A stretch of 64,000 bases of DNA from Hyalangium versicolor. Its GTDB lineage: Bacteria; Myxococcota; Myxococcia; Myxococcales; Myxococcaceae. Shown here piece after piece: positions 16,886 through 25,493 of this stretch. The DNA is taken from NCBI RefSeq assembly GCF_020103695.1, contig NZ_JAHXBF010000003.1, forward strand, positions 620,001 to 684,000. The letters are read 5' to 3'. Every line of letters begins with the position of its first letter. Positions within the stretch are counted from its first letter, which is position 1. A model generated the notes under the pieces. That model was not told the DNA's origin. It worked only from the letters and a program-made list of their open reading frames with translations, and made no database searches. Made by a program: the position numbers and the translations under genes.

Positions 16886-17376
16886 CGCTCCAACTCCTGG
16901 CGAACGGCCTTCAGGTAGGGGTCCTCGGCCTCAGGCGTGGGCCCGCCGGGCGGAGGGGAAGAGGGGGGCGGGGGCGGGGGGCGTTTGATCTGCCGCGAGA
17001 TGACGAGGGCTCCCCCCACCACGAGGGCAACGGGGCCCAGCCACACGAGCCAGTTGAAGCCCGCCTTCGGAGGCTCGAGCAGCACCCACTCCCCGTAGCG
17101 ATCGGTGAAGTAGGTGATGATCTCCTCATCGGACTTCCCCTCGGCGACGAGCTCTCGCACCGTGTCGAGCTGGGCGCGAGCCATGGAAGCGGGGCTGTCG
17201 GCGATGGAGACGCCCTGGCACACGGCACAGCGCAGCAGCTTGCCGAGCTTCTGGACGCGCTGCTCCTGGACGGGATCGGCGAGCGGATCGCTGCCGCCCT
17301 TCTGGGGAGCGAACTGGCCGGTCACGAGGCCGGCGGCGAGAGCGAGAGAGAGGAGGGCAGAAGTCATGCGGGGCAC
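16882..17376 (-). CDS. ccmH: CcmH, apocytochrome c thiol-reducing subunit
   Basis: The 164-residue periplasm-facing protein has an N-terminal signal (SALLSLALAAGLVTGQ), the diagnostic LRCAVCQGVSIADSPASMAR motif whose CxxC reduces apocytochrome cysteines before heme attachment, FTDRYGEWVLLEPPKAGFN, and one transmembrane helix (WLVWLGPVALVVGGALVIS). A Pro-rich tail follows. It overlaps the TPR gene by four bases. Length and motif order match the CcmH/CycL/NrfF family. Confidence 0.92.
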   Translation of the reverse strand: MPRMTSALLSLALAAGLVTGQFAPQKGGSDPLADPVQEQRVQKLGKLLRCAVCQGVSIADSPASMARAQLDTVRELVAEGKSDEEIITYFTDRYGEWVLLEPPKAGFNWLVWLGPVALVVGGALVISRQIKRPPPPPPSSPPPGGPTPEAEDPYLKAVRQELER

Positions 17377-17503
17377 CCCAGGCGCGGCTTACCTAGCGCC
17401 AAGGCGCAGTGTTGCACAGCGAAACCTTCACCGGCATGGCCATCTTCCCACCCAGCCCCTGTCTGCCTGCCGGGTGGAGCAGCCGGGAGCGCGGACCAGG
17501 CTC

Positions 17504-18565
17504 TCAGCCCCGCATGTCCTCGTCCTCGGGAGGCGGTTCCTCGTCGGCGAACTCTTCTTGTGACTCCGCGTTGGTGTCCTCGTCAAAGGGCGCCTCCCCA
17601 GCGGGCGCAGCTTCGTCGCGGCCGAGCGCCTGGAAGACGGCCACCAGCCCCACAGGGACGAGGCCCGCCAGGAACACGATGGGGCCCACCTTCATGTGCA
17701 TGTTGACCAGCACCCAGACCAGGGCGATCACCATCACCCCCGCCGGCACGAAGCGCAGCCACACGGGGCGCTCCACCTCGGGCCTCAACATCAGCAGCGC
17801 GAGGATCGCCATCAGCCCGATCTCCACGGTGGAGCTCATGGACAGCTCGAACCCCGACACCGCCAGGCCTCCGGCGCCTCCGTACACGCTCTGTCCGTTG
17901 GCGACTTCCCCGGCAACCGTCCACGTGAAGAAGAGGGCCAACAGGCACACGGCGATGCCCGCGGTCGCCAGCACCCGCATGCCGCGCACGGCGGCGCGAG
18001 GCTCGAACAGGTCCGCGTAGCCATCCGGGCCCTCGAACACCTTGCCCCACTGGTCACGCAGCACCAACACCGTGCCCCCCGCCCACAGCAGCGGCTGGAT
18101 GCTGAGCTCCAGCATGGGCAGGGCGATCGCCACCGCCAGCCCCGAGTAGACGACGGGCAGGACCCGCGGCTGGAGCGACTCGGGGATCCAGTCCAGCAGG
18201 GGATTCGTCTCGTTCGCGGCGCGGTACTCCCGGGCGATCATCAGCGCCCCGCCGGCAATCACCACGGCGGACCAGAACGGCCCCACGCCCGCGAGGAAGG
18301 GGAGGATGGAGAGAAACAGCGCCACCATGTGCAGGAGGACGCCCAGGACGGTCGGCGAGTGCGCCGGAACATGCTCCAGCCACTTCGGCCCGGTGTAGGC
18401 CGGCTGGGCGCGACGCGAGTTCTCCAGCGCCGCGGCCTTCTGGGCGCTCTCGTCGATGAGCGGAGGCGGCTTGAACTCGGGCATCCGCGCCCCGCATTCC
18501 TCGCAGTAGCGCAGTCTGGGCTCCGCGGCGACCGCGCCACACTCCGTGCACTGGTGCTGGTGCAT
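17504..18565 (-). CDS. Zinc-ribbon polytopic membrane protein inside the ccm operon
   Basis: The 353-residue protein starts with a double-CxxC zinc ribbon (CTECGAVAAEPRLRYCEECG, about residues 8-27). A Pro-rich linker leads into about eight hydrophobic helices, for example VLGVLLHMVALFLSILPFLA and VEIGLMAILALLML. It ends in a very acidic tail with the run EEFADEEPPPEDEDMRG. It is on the same strand between ccmG and ccmH, 58 bases after the former and 127 before the latter. I do not recognise it as a known Ccm component. Its position suggests a membrane factor linked to cytochrome or redox assembly, but it could be a passenger. Confidence 0.75.
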   Translation of the reverse strand: MHQHQCTECGAVAAEPRLRYCEECGARMPEFKPPPLIDESAQKAAALENSRRAQPAYTGPKWLEHVPAHSPTVLGVLLHMVALFLSILPFLAGVGPFWSAVVIAGGALMIAREYRAANETNPLLDWIPESLQPRVLPVVYSGLAVAIALPMLELSIQPLLWAGGTVLVLRDQWGKVFEGPDGYADLFEPRAAVRGMRVLATAGIAVCLLALFFTWTVAGEVANGQSVYGGAGGLAVSGFELSMSSTVEIGLMAILALLMLRPEVERPVWLRFVPAGVMVIALVWVLVNMHMKVGPIVFLAGLVPVGLVAVFQALGRDEAAPAGEAPFDEDTNAESQEEFADEEPPPEDEDMRG

Positions 18566-18623
18566 CAGTCACCACCTCCGCCCGCGTCGCCCGTGGAGGG
18601 CACGGGTCCGACAGCCCGAAGGC

Positions 18624-19172
18624 TCATGGCTGAGCCGTCACCTGGGAGGCTGTCCTGGCAGTCAGCTCCCGGATGCGGTTGGCCAGCGTCTGGGGATCGA
18701 TGGGGCCCACGTGCTTGCCCATGATGACCCCATTGGCATCGATGAAGTACGTCTCCGGCACGCCCGACACGCCGTAGTCCACGGAGATGCGCGAGCGCGG
18801 ATCCACCAGCTGCGGGAAGGAAGCGCCCATCTCCTGGAGGAACCCACGAGCGTTCTCCTCGGTGTCCTCGAAGATGATGCCCAGGAAGACGGCCTGGCTG
18901 CCGAACTCGCGCGAGCCCCACTCGAGCACCGGGTGCTCCATCTTGCAGGGCCCGCACCACGAGGCCCAGAAGTTGATCACCACCGGGCGTCCACGCAGCT
19001 CCGCCAGGCTCACCGGCTTGCCGCTCTCCAGCGCCCGCAAGGTGAAGGCCGGGGCTGGCTTACCGGAAAGCAGGAAGGGCACCTCGTGAGGATCCCTCCC
19101 GAAGCCCTTGAGCAGTACGACGAGCAGCGCGCTGCAGAGGGCCACCGCGCCCAGGGTGATTCCCCACTTCAT
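18624..19172 (-). CDS. ccmG: CcmG/DsbE thioredoxin-like protein
   Basis: The 182-residue, membrane-anchored periplasmic thioredoxin has an N-terminal helix (LGAVALCSALLVVLLKGFG) and an AhpC/TSA-type thioredoxin fold with active site NFWASWCGPCKMEHPVL. It should deliver reductant to CcmH or apocytochrome. The cis-Pro region appears as YGVSGVPETYFIDANG, matching the GVPETFLID pattern of DsbE/CcmG. It overlaps ccmF by four bases (ATGA). Confidence 0.92.
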   Translation of the reverse strand: MKWGITLGAVALCSALLVVLLKGFGRDPHEVPFLLSGKPAPAFTLRALESGKPVSLAELRGRPVVINFWASWCGPCKMEHPVLEWGSREFGSQAVFLGIIFEDTEENARGFLQEMGASFPQLVDPRSRISVDYGVSGVPETYFIDANGVIMGKHVGPIDPQTLANRIRELTARTASQVTAQP

Positions 19173-21193
19173 GCGGCCCCCCGGTTCATGTCACTGCCGG
19201 GCACCGGCGCGGCGCCCGCCGCCTCTGGAGTGCTCGAGGCCACCGCCACGCGCCGCCGCGACGGCCACAGCGAGATGAGCGCGCCCAGCACCAGGATGGG
19301 GATGCTGTACCAGATCCACCCCACCAGCGGGAAAACCCACACGTTGAGGCTCGCCGTGGTCCCCTCCTGGGAGAAGGCCATCAGCGACATGTAGAGATCC
19401 TCCTTCGGCGACTCGCGCACCGCGGGGGTGCCGACGGGATCCGTGCTGCGCTCGTAGTAGTTCAGCCGGGGCTGGAACTCCTCCACCTTGCCGCTGGGAG
19501 TCGTCACCTCCACGCGCGCCGCCACGAAGCTGCGGTGGGGCTCCTGGCCCTGAGCCGTGCCCAGGTACTTGAGCTGATAGCCGTCCAGCTTCATCACCTC
19601 GCCGATCTTCAGCGTGCCGTTGGTGTGCTTCACGTACGCGGACGAGGCCGCCACCGCGACGATGATGATGATGATGCCCAGGTGCACGATGTAGCCGCCG
19701 AAGCGCCGGCGGGCCTTGGAGGCGCTCTGGATCAGCGCGGTGCCGAGCCCTTCCTTGCGCTCCGTCATGCGCACGCGCACGGGAGCCACCAACTCGCGCA
19801 GGGTGATGAAGGTGACGAAGCCGGCGATCCCGAAGGTGAGCAGCGGGTAGAAGCCGCGCATCCCCACCGCGTAGCAGATGGCCGCGACCACCACGCCCGT
19901 GGCGGCGGGGAAGATGAACTGCCGCCGCAGCGCGTCCTTGTTCGGAGTGCCCCACGGCAGCATGGGGCCCACGCCCATGAGGAAGAGCACGGCGATGCCG
20001 CCGGGCACGGCCATCTTGTTGAAGTACGGCTCGCCCACGCTCACGCGCACGCCGCGCACGGCCTCGGACACGAGCGGGTAGAGGGTGCCCAGCAGCACGG
20101 TGAAGGTGATGGCCACGAACACCAGGTTGTTCACCAGGATGCTCGTCTCACGAGACACCAGCGAGGTGATCTGCCCCTGGGGCACCATGAGGTGCCCGCG
20201 GGTGGCCAGCAGCGCGATGGAGAGCACCAGCAGCAGGGCGATGAACACCAGGAACGTGGGCCCGATGTCCGACTGGGTGAACGAGTGCACCGAGTTGAAG
20301 ATGCCCGAGCGCGTCATGAACGTGCCGAGGATCGTCAGCACGAAGCTGGCCAGGGCCAGGCTCATGGTCCACAGCTTGAGCATCTGCTTGCGCTCCTGGA
20401 CCATGGTGGAGTGCATGAAGGCGGTGGCCGTCAGCCACGGCAGGAACGAGGCGTTCTCCACCGGATCCCACGCCCAGTAGCCACCCCAGCCCAGCACCGC
20501 GTACGCCCACCACGAACCGAGGATGATGCCCACCGAGAGGAACGTCCACGGAATGAGGATCCAGCGCCGCAGCGGAGCCATCCACGCGTCGCCGATCTCC
20601 CCGCGCAGCAGGCCAGCCACGGCGATGCCGAAGGGCACCACCATGCCCACGTAGCCCAGGTACAGCATGGGCGGGTGGACGACCATGAGGATGTGGTTCT
20701 GCAGCAGCGGGTTGGGGCCGGGCCCGTCCGCGGGCACCTGCGCCAGCGTCTGCCAGGGGTTGGCCGGGCCGGCGATCAGGAAGGCGAAGAAGACGCCCAC
20801 GCCCAGCATGGTGCCCAGCGCCAGGGACATGTAGCGGCGGTGCTCGTTGCGGTGCACCAGCATGAAGGCCAGCAGGTAGGTGCCCATGATGAGGCCCCAG
20901 AAGAGGATGGACCCCTCCAGGGCGCTCCACAGGGCGACGATCTTGAACGTCAACGGCGTGGCGCGGCTGCCCACCTGGGCCACGTACTTGATGCTGAAGT
21001 CGTCGGTGACGAGCGAGTACACCATCATCAGGTTGGAGCCCGCCATGCAGGCGAAGAAGCCCCACACCGCGCGGCGCACCCACTGCGAGCCCGCCTCGCT
21101 CTGGCGCAGGCCGCTCGTCAGCCCGATCACGGCTCCGAACGCGGCGCACACCAGCGCGCCGAGCACGAGCCCATACCCGAGGGTTGCGTTCAC
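19169..21193 (-). CDS. ccmF: CcmF, cytochrome c heme lyase core subunit
   Basis: The 674-residue polytopic inner-membrane protein transfers heme from CcmE to apocytochrome. It has about 14-15 helices and the WWD heme-handling motif GWGGYWAWDPVENASFLPW, with conserved histidines nearby (VVHPPMLYLGYVG and FMHSTMVQERK). The GTG at 21193 overlaps the ccmE stop (GTGA) and gives MNATLGYGLVLGALV. The frame remains open upstream to 21244, but those residues lie within ccmE. A large periplasmic C-terminal domain (about residues 520-640) is followed by one last helix. Confidence 0.95.
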   Translation of the reverse strand: MNATLGYGLVLGALVCAAFGAVIGLTSGLRQSEAGSQWVRRAVWGFFACMAGSNLMMVYSLVTDDFSIKYVAQVGSRATPLTFKIVALWSALEGSILFWGLIMGTYLLAFMLVHRNEHRRYMSLALGTMLGVGVFFAFLIAGPANPWQTLAQVPADGPGPNPLLQNHILMVVHPPMLYLGYVGMVVPFGIAVAGLLRGEIGDAWMAPLRRWILIPWTFLSVGIILGSWWAYAVLGWGGYWAWDPVENASFLPWLTATAFMHSTMVQERKQMLKLWTMSLALASFVLTILGTFMTRSGIFNSVHSFTQSDIGPTFLVFIALLLVLSIALLATRGHLMVPQGQITSLVSRETSILVNNLVFVAITFTVLLGTLYPLVSEAVRGVRVSVGEPYFNKMAVPGGIAVLFLMGVGPMLPWGTPNKDALRRQFIFPAATGVVVAAICYAVGMRGFYPLLTFGIAGFVTFITLRELVAPVRVRMTERKEGLGTALIQSASKARRRFGGYIVHLGIIIIIVAVAASSAYVKHTNGTLKIGEVMKLDGYQLKYLGTAQGQEPHRSFVAARVEVTTPSGKVEEFQPRLNYYERSTDPVGTPAVRESPKEDLYMSLMAFSQEGTTASLNVWVFPLVGWIWYSIPILVLGALISLWPSRRRVAVASSTPEAAGAAPVPGSDMNRGAA

Positions 21194-21675
21194 TGAGGCC
21201 TCGCTGTCGCCGTGGCGGAGCTGTCCGTGACGCTCTCCTTCCACTCGCGCGGGTTCTCGCCCGGCTTGGGCGCGCGGTACTCGTTGGAGTGGTTCACCAT
21301 GAGCCGGTTGGAGCTGAACACCTGGCTCTTGTCGAAGGTGCCCTCCACCACCACGCCGATGCCCTCACGGAACATGGCCGGCGGCACCTCGGTGGACTGC
21401 ACCGTCACCGCCACGGACTCGGGCGTGTGATCGGTGGAGACCTGGAACTTCAGGCTGGTGTGCTGGGCGTTCCACTGGATGCTGCCCGGCTTCACCACGC
21501 CGCCCAGGCGGATGGTGGGGCCATAGGCCTTCTCGCCCTGGCTGATCATCTCCGCCGGGCTCCAGTAGTACACCAGGTTGTCGCCGATGTTGCCGAAGGC
21601 CACGAAGGCCAGGCCGGCTCCGGCCACCAGAAGGGCTCCCAGGGCGATGAGGCGATTACGGACGACAGGGGTCAT
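21190..21675 (-). CDS. ccmE: CcmE, periplasmic heme chaperone
   Basis: The 161-residue protein has a single N-terminal helix (RLIALGALLVAGAGLAFVAFG) and an OB-fold (RLGGVVKPGSI, VTVQSTEVPPAMFREG, VVVEGTFDKSQVF). The heme-binding HxxxY motif appears as NHSNEY near the C-terminus. It receives heme exported with CcmABCD and hands it to CcmF/H. The family's usual CPSKYE-type segment is not evident here; only the NHSNEY motif is. It overlaps ccmF by four bases. Confidence 0.93.
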   Translation of the reverse strand: MTPVVRNRLIALGALLVAGAGLAFVAFGNIGDNLVYYWSPAEMISQGEKAYGPTIRLGGVVKPGSIQWNAQHTSLKFQVSTDHTPESVAVTVQSTEVPPAMFREGIGVVVEGTFDKSQVFSSNRLMVNHSNEYRAPKPGENPREWKESVTDSSATATARPQ

Positions 21676-21678
21676 GGC

Positions 21679-21867
21679 TCACTCCTTCGGGCCGACAGAC
21701 GGGTTCTTGGGGCGCCGCACCCACAGCGACAGGGCATAGAGACAGAAGGCCGCCCAGGTAATTCCGTAGCTCGTCCAGACATAGCCCCAGCCGCCCTGGA
21801 TGCGGCCTCGGCCCACCTGGTCCGCGGCCGCCTGGGCCAGCACCATCAGACTCACCAGCGAGCTCAT
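21679..21867 (-). CDS. ccmD: CcmD-like small heme-export subunit
   Basis: The 62-residue peptide has an aromatic-rich transmembrane segment (YVWTSYGITWAAFCLYALSLWV) and a basic tail (RRPKNPSVGPKE), the usual CcmD form that stabilises CcmC-CcmE. The first ~15 residues are also hydrophobic. Its ATG shares one base with the ccmC stop (TGATG), and it ends three bases before ccmE. The family is weakly conserved in sequence, so the assignment rests on size, topology and position. Confidence 0.82.
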   Translation of the reverse strand: MSSLVSLMVLAQAAADQVGRGRIQGGWGYVWTSYGITWAAFCLYALSLWVRRPKNPSVGPKE

Positions 21868-22643
21868 CACGCCACCCCCGGGGTCCGGTTCGTCGGGGTG
21901 CTCGGGCTGCTCGGCAGCGCCTCGGGCAGCGCCACCTCGGCGTTCCGCTCGGCCATGGCGATGCGATAGCGGACCATCATGAAGTAGGCCACCAGGGCCA
22001 GGAAGCCGTAGGCGCTCATGCGCAGCGGCAGCCAGAAGGCCGGATCCGTGGTGCTCGGGGAGGACTGCTGCTGGTGCAGGCTGCGCCACCACTTCACCGA
22101 GAACCAGATGATGGGCAGGTCCACCGCGGCGATGATGCCCACCACGGCGCTCCACGTCGCGCGCTTCTCCGGATCCTCCACGAAGCGGCGCAGCGCCAGG
22201 TAGCCCATGTAGGCCACCAGCATGATGGCCGCGGTGGTGAGCCGCGGATCCCACGTCCAGTACACGCCCCACGTGGGCCGGCCCCAGATGGCGCCCAGCA
22301 GCACGCCCACCGCGCCGAACAGCAGCCCCACCTCGGCCGAGGCCTCCGCCAGCGAGTCCGTCTTCCAGCTCTGCTTGAAGAGGTACGTCACCGAGCACAC
22401 GAAGTTGAACGTGAGCGCCAGCAGCGCGTTCCACACCGCCGGCACGTGCGCGTACATGATGCGCTGCACGTCTCCCATCTCGCGATCCGGAGGTGCCACC
22501 GCCAGGCCCACGTAGTGCCCGATGCCGATCAGCAGCAGCGCGTAGGTCGGCAGCGTGAAGTGCGAGAACTTGCGCCCCACGGTGAGCAGCAGCACCAGGA
22601 CGAGGGGCGGCAGGTAGATGGTGAACAGCGACATCGAATCCAT
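21867..22643 (-). CDS. ccmC: CcmC, heme-handling ABC exporter permease
   Basis: The 258-residue, six-helix membrane protein carries the WWD-type motif RPTWGVYWTWDPRLTTAAIM and conserved periplasmic histidines (MYAHVPAVWN and WWRSLHQQQ) that present heme to CcmE. The start ATG at 22643 follows the ccmB stop by two bases; a second ATG three codons later is possible. The extra C-terminal tail (NAEVALPEALPSSPSTPTNR) is Ser/Pro-rich and not typical of the family core. Confidence 0.94.
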   Translation of the reverse strand: MDSMSLFTIYLPPLVLVLLLTVGRKFSHFTLPTYALLLIGIGHYVGLAVAPPDREMGDVQRIMYAHVPAVWNALLALTFNFVCSVTYLFKQSWKTDSLAEASAEVGLLFGAVGVLLGAIWGRPTWGVYWTWDPRLTTAAIMLVAYMGYLALRRFVEDPEKRATWSAVVGIIAAVDLPIIWFSVKWWRSLHQQQSSPSTTDPAFWLPLRMSAYGFLALVAYFMMVRYRIAMAERNAEVALPEALPSSPSTPTNRTPGVA

Positions 22644-22645
22644 AA

Positions 22646-23341
22646 TCAATCCTCGATCACCCGAGGGAACAGCAGGAAGCCCAGGCCCCAGTAAATCAGG
22701 TTGAACCCGCCGAGCAGACCGAACCACGAACCGAGCTGCCCCATCGGGTCACCTTGCAGAACCAGCATCATCCCCTTGGCCGAGGCCAGGAGGGCGGGAA
22801 CAATCAGCGGGAACAATAGCAGAGGTAGGAGCACGTCCCTTGCGCGGGCGTTGCTGGCGATGGCCGCATACACGGTCCCCGGGGCGGCAAGCGCCATACA
22901 CCCCAGGACGAGGGTGGTCAGCAGGTCCCCCACGCCGAGGACCACCTTCACCCCGTACAGCGCCACCATCGCCGGGACGAGCAGCCCGCCGAGCACCACC
23001 AGCAGCAGCGTGTTGCCCAGCGCCTTGGACAGGAAGATGGCGCGGGCATCCGCTGGGGCCAGCCGCAGTCCGTCCAGGCAGGCGTTCTCGTATTCCACGC
23101 GAAAGGACTCGCCCAGGGAGAGGGTGCTGGCGAAGAGGATGGCCAGCCACAGGTAACCGCCCGCGTTGCGCTCCAGCAACTTCGTGTCGGGCCCCAGCGC
23201 GAACGAGAACAACAGCAACGTCGATAGGGCGAAGAAGATCAGTGCATTGAGGCGGGCACGCGTGCGCCACTCGATGAGAAGATCCTTACCCAGCAGGACG
23301 AATGTGGCCCGAATCAGGCCGATGGGGGCAGGGCGCTTCAT
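22646..23341 (-). CDS. ccmB: CcmB, ABC transporter permease for heme maturation
   Basis: The 231-residue protein has six predicted helices and family motifs GKDLLIEWRTRARLNALIFF near the start, FRVEYENACLDGLRLAP and PLLLFPLIVPALLAS. The ATG at 23341 overlaps the ccmA stop (ATGA). It pairs with CcmA as the membrane part of the CcmAB transporter that powers release of holo-CcmE. Confidence 0.93.
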   Translation of the reverse strand: MKRPAPIGLIRATFVLLGKDLLIEWRTRARLNALIFFALSTLLLFSFALGPDTKLLERNAGGYLWLAILFASTLSLGESFRVEYENACLDGLRLAPADARAIFLSKALGNTLLLVVLGGLLVPAMVALYGVKVVLGVGDLLTTLVLGCMALAAPGTVYAAIASNARARDVLLPLLLFPLIVPALLASAKGMMLVLQGDPMGQLGSWFGLLGGFNLIYWGLGFLLFPRVIED

Positions 23342-23997
23342 GCCGGGACCGCCCGTCCTTCCTGAAGGTGAAGGCGCTCCTCGCACAGGGTCAGACCCTG
23401 TTCGATGAGGTGGGTGGCGAGGATGACCGTCACTCCCGAGGCCTTGAGCTCCGCGATGATGGCCTCCATGTCCTGGATGCCAGAGGGATCCAGCTCGCCG
23501 AAGGGCTCGTCCAGCAGCGCCAGGGCTGGCTTCTTCATCAAGAGCCGCGCGATGGCCAGGCGCTTGCGCATGCCCGCGCTGAAGTGACGGACGGGACTCT
23601 CCGTGCGCTTCGTGAGGCCCACCCGGGTCAGCAGCTCACTGGCCGCATCCGACGGGTGGGACATCCCCAGCAGGCGAGCGAGCACGGTGAGGTTCTGGTG
23701 CGCCGTGAGATCCTCATAGAGGAAGCTGGCGTGGGACAGGAGCGCCACCTCCTGTCGCACCGCGTCACGGTCATTGACGGTGTGGCGCCCGAGCACTTCG
23801 ACGCGGCCCGCGGTGGGAGAGAGCGCGGTGGCCACGAGGCGCAGCAGGGTGGTCTTCCCCGAGCCGTTGTGGCCAGTGAGGAGCAGCGAGCGGCCGGGAG
23901 GCAGCGAGTAGGTGAGGCGCGCCAGGGCCCAGTGACGCCCATAGCGCTTGCTCACGTCGTGCAGGGCAATCGCGGGGGGCGGAGAGGGGGCTTCCAT
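23338..23997 (-). CDS. ccmA: CcmA, ABC transporter ATPase for heme maturation
   Basis: The 219-residue ATPase has Walker A GHNGSGKTTLLRL, signature HFSAGMRKRLAIARLLM (a CcmA-style variant of LSGGQ), Walker B ALLDEPFGELD and H-loop LATHLIEQG. I start it at ATG 23997 (MEAPSPPPAIALHDVSKRYG). The frame continues upstream to 24288 but would cross the exoL promoter and has no ATPase-like sequence. It is the first gene of the ccm operon and is divergent from exoL. Confidence 0.94.
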   Translation of the reverse strand: MEAPSPPPAIALHDVSKRYGRHWALARLTYSLPPGRSLLLTGHNGSGKTTLLRLVATALSPTAGRVEVLGRHTVNDRDAVRQEVALLSHASFLYEDLTAHQNLTVLARLLGMSHPSDAASELLTRVGLTKRTESPVRHFSAGMRKRLAIARLLMKKPALALLDEPFGELDPSGIQDMEAIIAELKASGVTVILATHLIEQGLTLCEERLHLQEGRAVPA

Positions 23998-24314
23998 CGA
24001 GGGCAGCGTTCGTAACTGGAAATCCGGCCGTTCTCCAGTGAAAGCCGGAGGAAGCAGGGGCTTGCGCCGGGGGCTCGGGCGGCCTTCGGGGGCAGGTCCA
24101 CGCCAGTCGCCAGTCGCGCTGTCCCGTTTCCTGCAACTCCTGTGGTGCGTGCACGGGATCTGGAAAGTTTTTCTACTTCGGGTCGCCTTTGTTCCAGGGT
24201 CGGCACGAGGCCTTCCCTGAAGGTGGCCGCAATGTGCGGAAGTCGCTGCCCTCGAGGCTGGCATCCCCCATGCATTGCTCTCGGGCAACGGTAACTCTGC
24301 GTATGGGGAAGGTC
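23998..24314. promoter_or_regulatory. Divergent ccmA/exoL intergenic region
   Basis: These 317 bases carry no gene I trust. They hold the sigma-54-type promoter for exoL (24259-24274) and an AT-rich patch (GGAAAGTTTTTCTACTT near 24160-24180) about 90 bases upstream of it that could bind a regulator. No clear sigma-70 promoter for ccmA was recognised. Confidence 0.4.
24259..24274 (+). promoter_or_regulatory. Sigma-54-type promoter of the exoL-exoP operon
   Basis: TGGCAT (24259-24264), five C bases, then ATGCA (24270-24274) gives the RpoN -24/-12 pattern with invariant GG and GC correctly spaced and two deviations from TGGCAC-N5-TTGCA. It predicts a start near 24286, which rules out the upstream ATG at 24189 for exoL. 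The same element class precedes exoA. Confidence 0.65.
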
Positions 24315-25493
24315 ATGGGCGCGGGTCGGTTGGTGCGGAGGGCAGTGAAGGTGGCGGCCGCGGGAATGCTTCACTACAGCGGACTGAGGAAGGCGATGGC
24401 GGCGTATCGCCGCAGCCAGTCCGGTGGGCGACGCATCCTGATCGTCAGCTACCACCGAGTGGTGGGCGACTTCACAGGCGAGCTGCAGCGGTCCATTCCG
24501 GGGCTGCTCATCTCCCAGGAGACATTCAGGAGGCATCTGGAGGAGGCCGCGGAAGCGGGCTACGAGTTCGCGTCCATCGGGGACGCGGTGGACGTGATGG
24601 CCGGGCGCAAGGCGACCAAGCGGGATCTCTGCGTGGTCACCTTCGATGATGGGTATCGGGACGTGTACCGGTACGCCTACCCGCTGCTCAAGGAGATGGG
24701 CGTTCCGGCCACCATCTACCTGCCGACGGCGTTCATCGGGACGAACCGGCGGTTCAACCACGATCGGCTGTTCCACCTGGTGCAGATCGCGAAGCGGAAG
24801 CGGCTGAAGCTGTACTTCACCGCGCTGCCGAAACCCGCCATGGAGCTGCTCGAGCCCATCATGGCCGAGAAGAAGACGGTCTCGGCGGCGCTGGACGACT
24901 TCATTGGAGAGTACTCGGCGAGCGTCCTGCTGGACGTCATCGAGGCGCTCGAGCAGGAGATGGGGGGCGGTCCGGGGCTGCTTCCTCCGCAGGGCGACAT
25001 CATGGACTGGGACGAGGTGCGGCGCATGGCTCGGGATGGCTTCGAGTTCGGCGCGCACACGCTGGGGCACACGGTGCTGACGCTGGAGCCGCACGAGGTG
25101 GTGGAGCGGGAGATCCTCGAATCGAAGCTCACCATCGAGCGCGAGGTGGGGATCCAGGTTCGGGACTTCGCCTACTGCAACGGGTGGTACTCGGACGAGA
25201 TCATCAACGTGCTGAAGAAGCACGGGTTCCGGTCGGGCGTGACGACGGAGGACGTGCCCAACCGGATCAGCGGGGATCCGTTCACGCTCAAGCGCAAGGT
25301 GCTGTGGGAGAACTTCAGCGTGGGGATGCTGGGGGACTACTCGACGGCGCTCACCGGGTGCCAGTTGGATGACTGCTTCGGCGTGCTGGGCATGAGCCAT
25401 CCGGTGATGGGACGGCGGACGCACTTATCGGTGGTGGAGGCCGCCAACCGGTTGGGTATTCGGGGCGAGCTGGCGGGGAGGGGTCTGACGTGA
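24315..25493 (+). CDS. exoL: ExoL, polysaccharide deacetylase
   Basis: The 392-residue NodB-family protein has CVVTFDDGYRD with the metal and base aspartates, the metal-binding GAHTLGHTVL motif (HxxxH) and YCNGWYSDEI further on. It probably N-deacetylates sugars of the spore-coat polysaccharide or its precursor. No cleavable signal is clear, though an N-terminal Arg/Ala-rich helix could associate with the membrane. I use ATG 24315 because GGGGAAGG lies just before it; ATG 24303 would add four residues. It matches MXAN_3259 (ExoL) by family and gene order. Confidence 0.87.
   Translation: MGAGRLVRRAVKVAAAGMLHYSGLRKAMAAYRRSQSGGRRILIVSYHRVVGDFTGELQRSIPGLLISQETFRRHLEEAAEAGYEFASIGDAVDVMAGRKATKRDLCVVTFDDGYRDVYRYAYPLLKEMGVPATIYLPTAFIGTNRRFNHDRLFHLVQIAKRKRLKLYFTALPKPAMELLEPIMAEKKTVSAALDDFIGEYSASVLLDVIEALEQEMGGGPGLLPPQGDIMDWDEVRRMARDGFEFGAHTLGHTVLTLEPHEVVEREILESKLTIEREVGIQVRDFAYCNGWYSDEIINVLKKHGFRSGVTTEDVPNRISGDPFTLKRKVLWENFSVGMLGDYSTALTGCQLDDCFGVLGMSHPVMGRRTHLSVVEAANRLGIRGELAGRGLT

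Noticed and set aside
19535..21196. 553-codon plus-strand open frame opposite ccmF
   Set aside because: His/Ala/Glu-rich nonsense opposite a well-conserved heme lyase.
24189..24302. Longer exoL start at 24189
   Set aside because: It would begin upstream of the predicted sigma-54 transcription start (about 24286), and the extra residues show no similarity to deacetylases.
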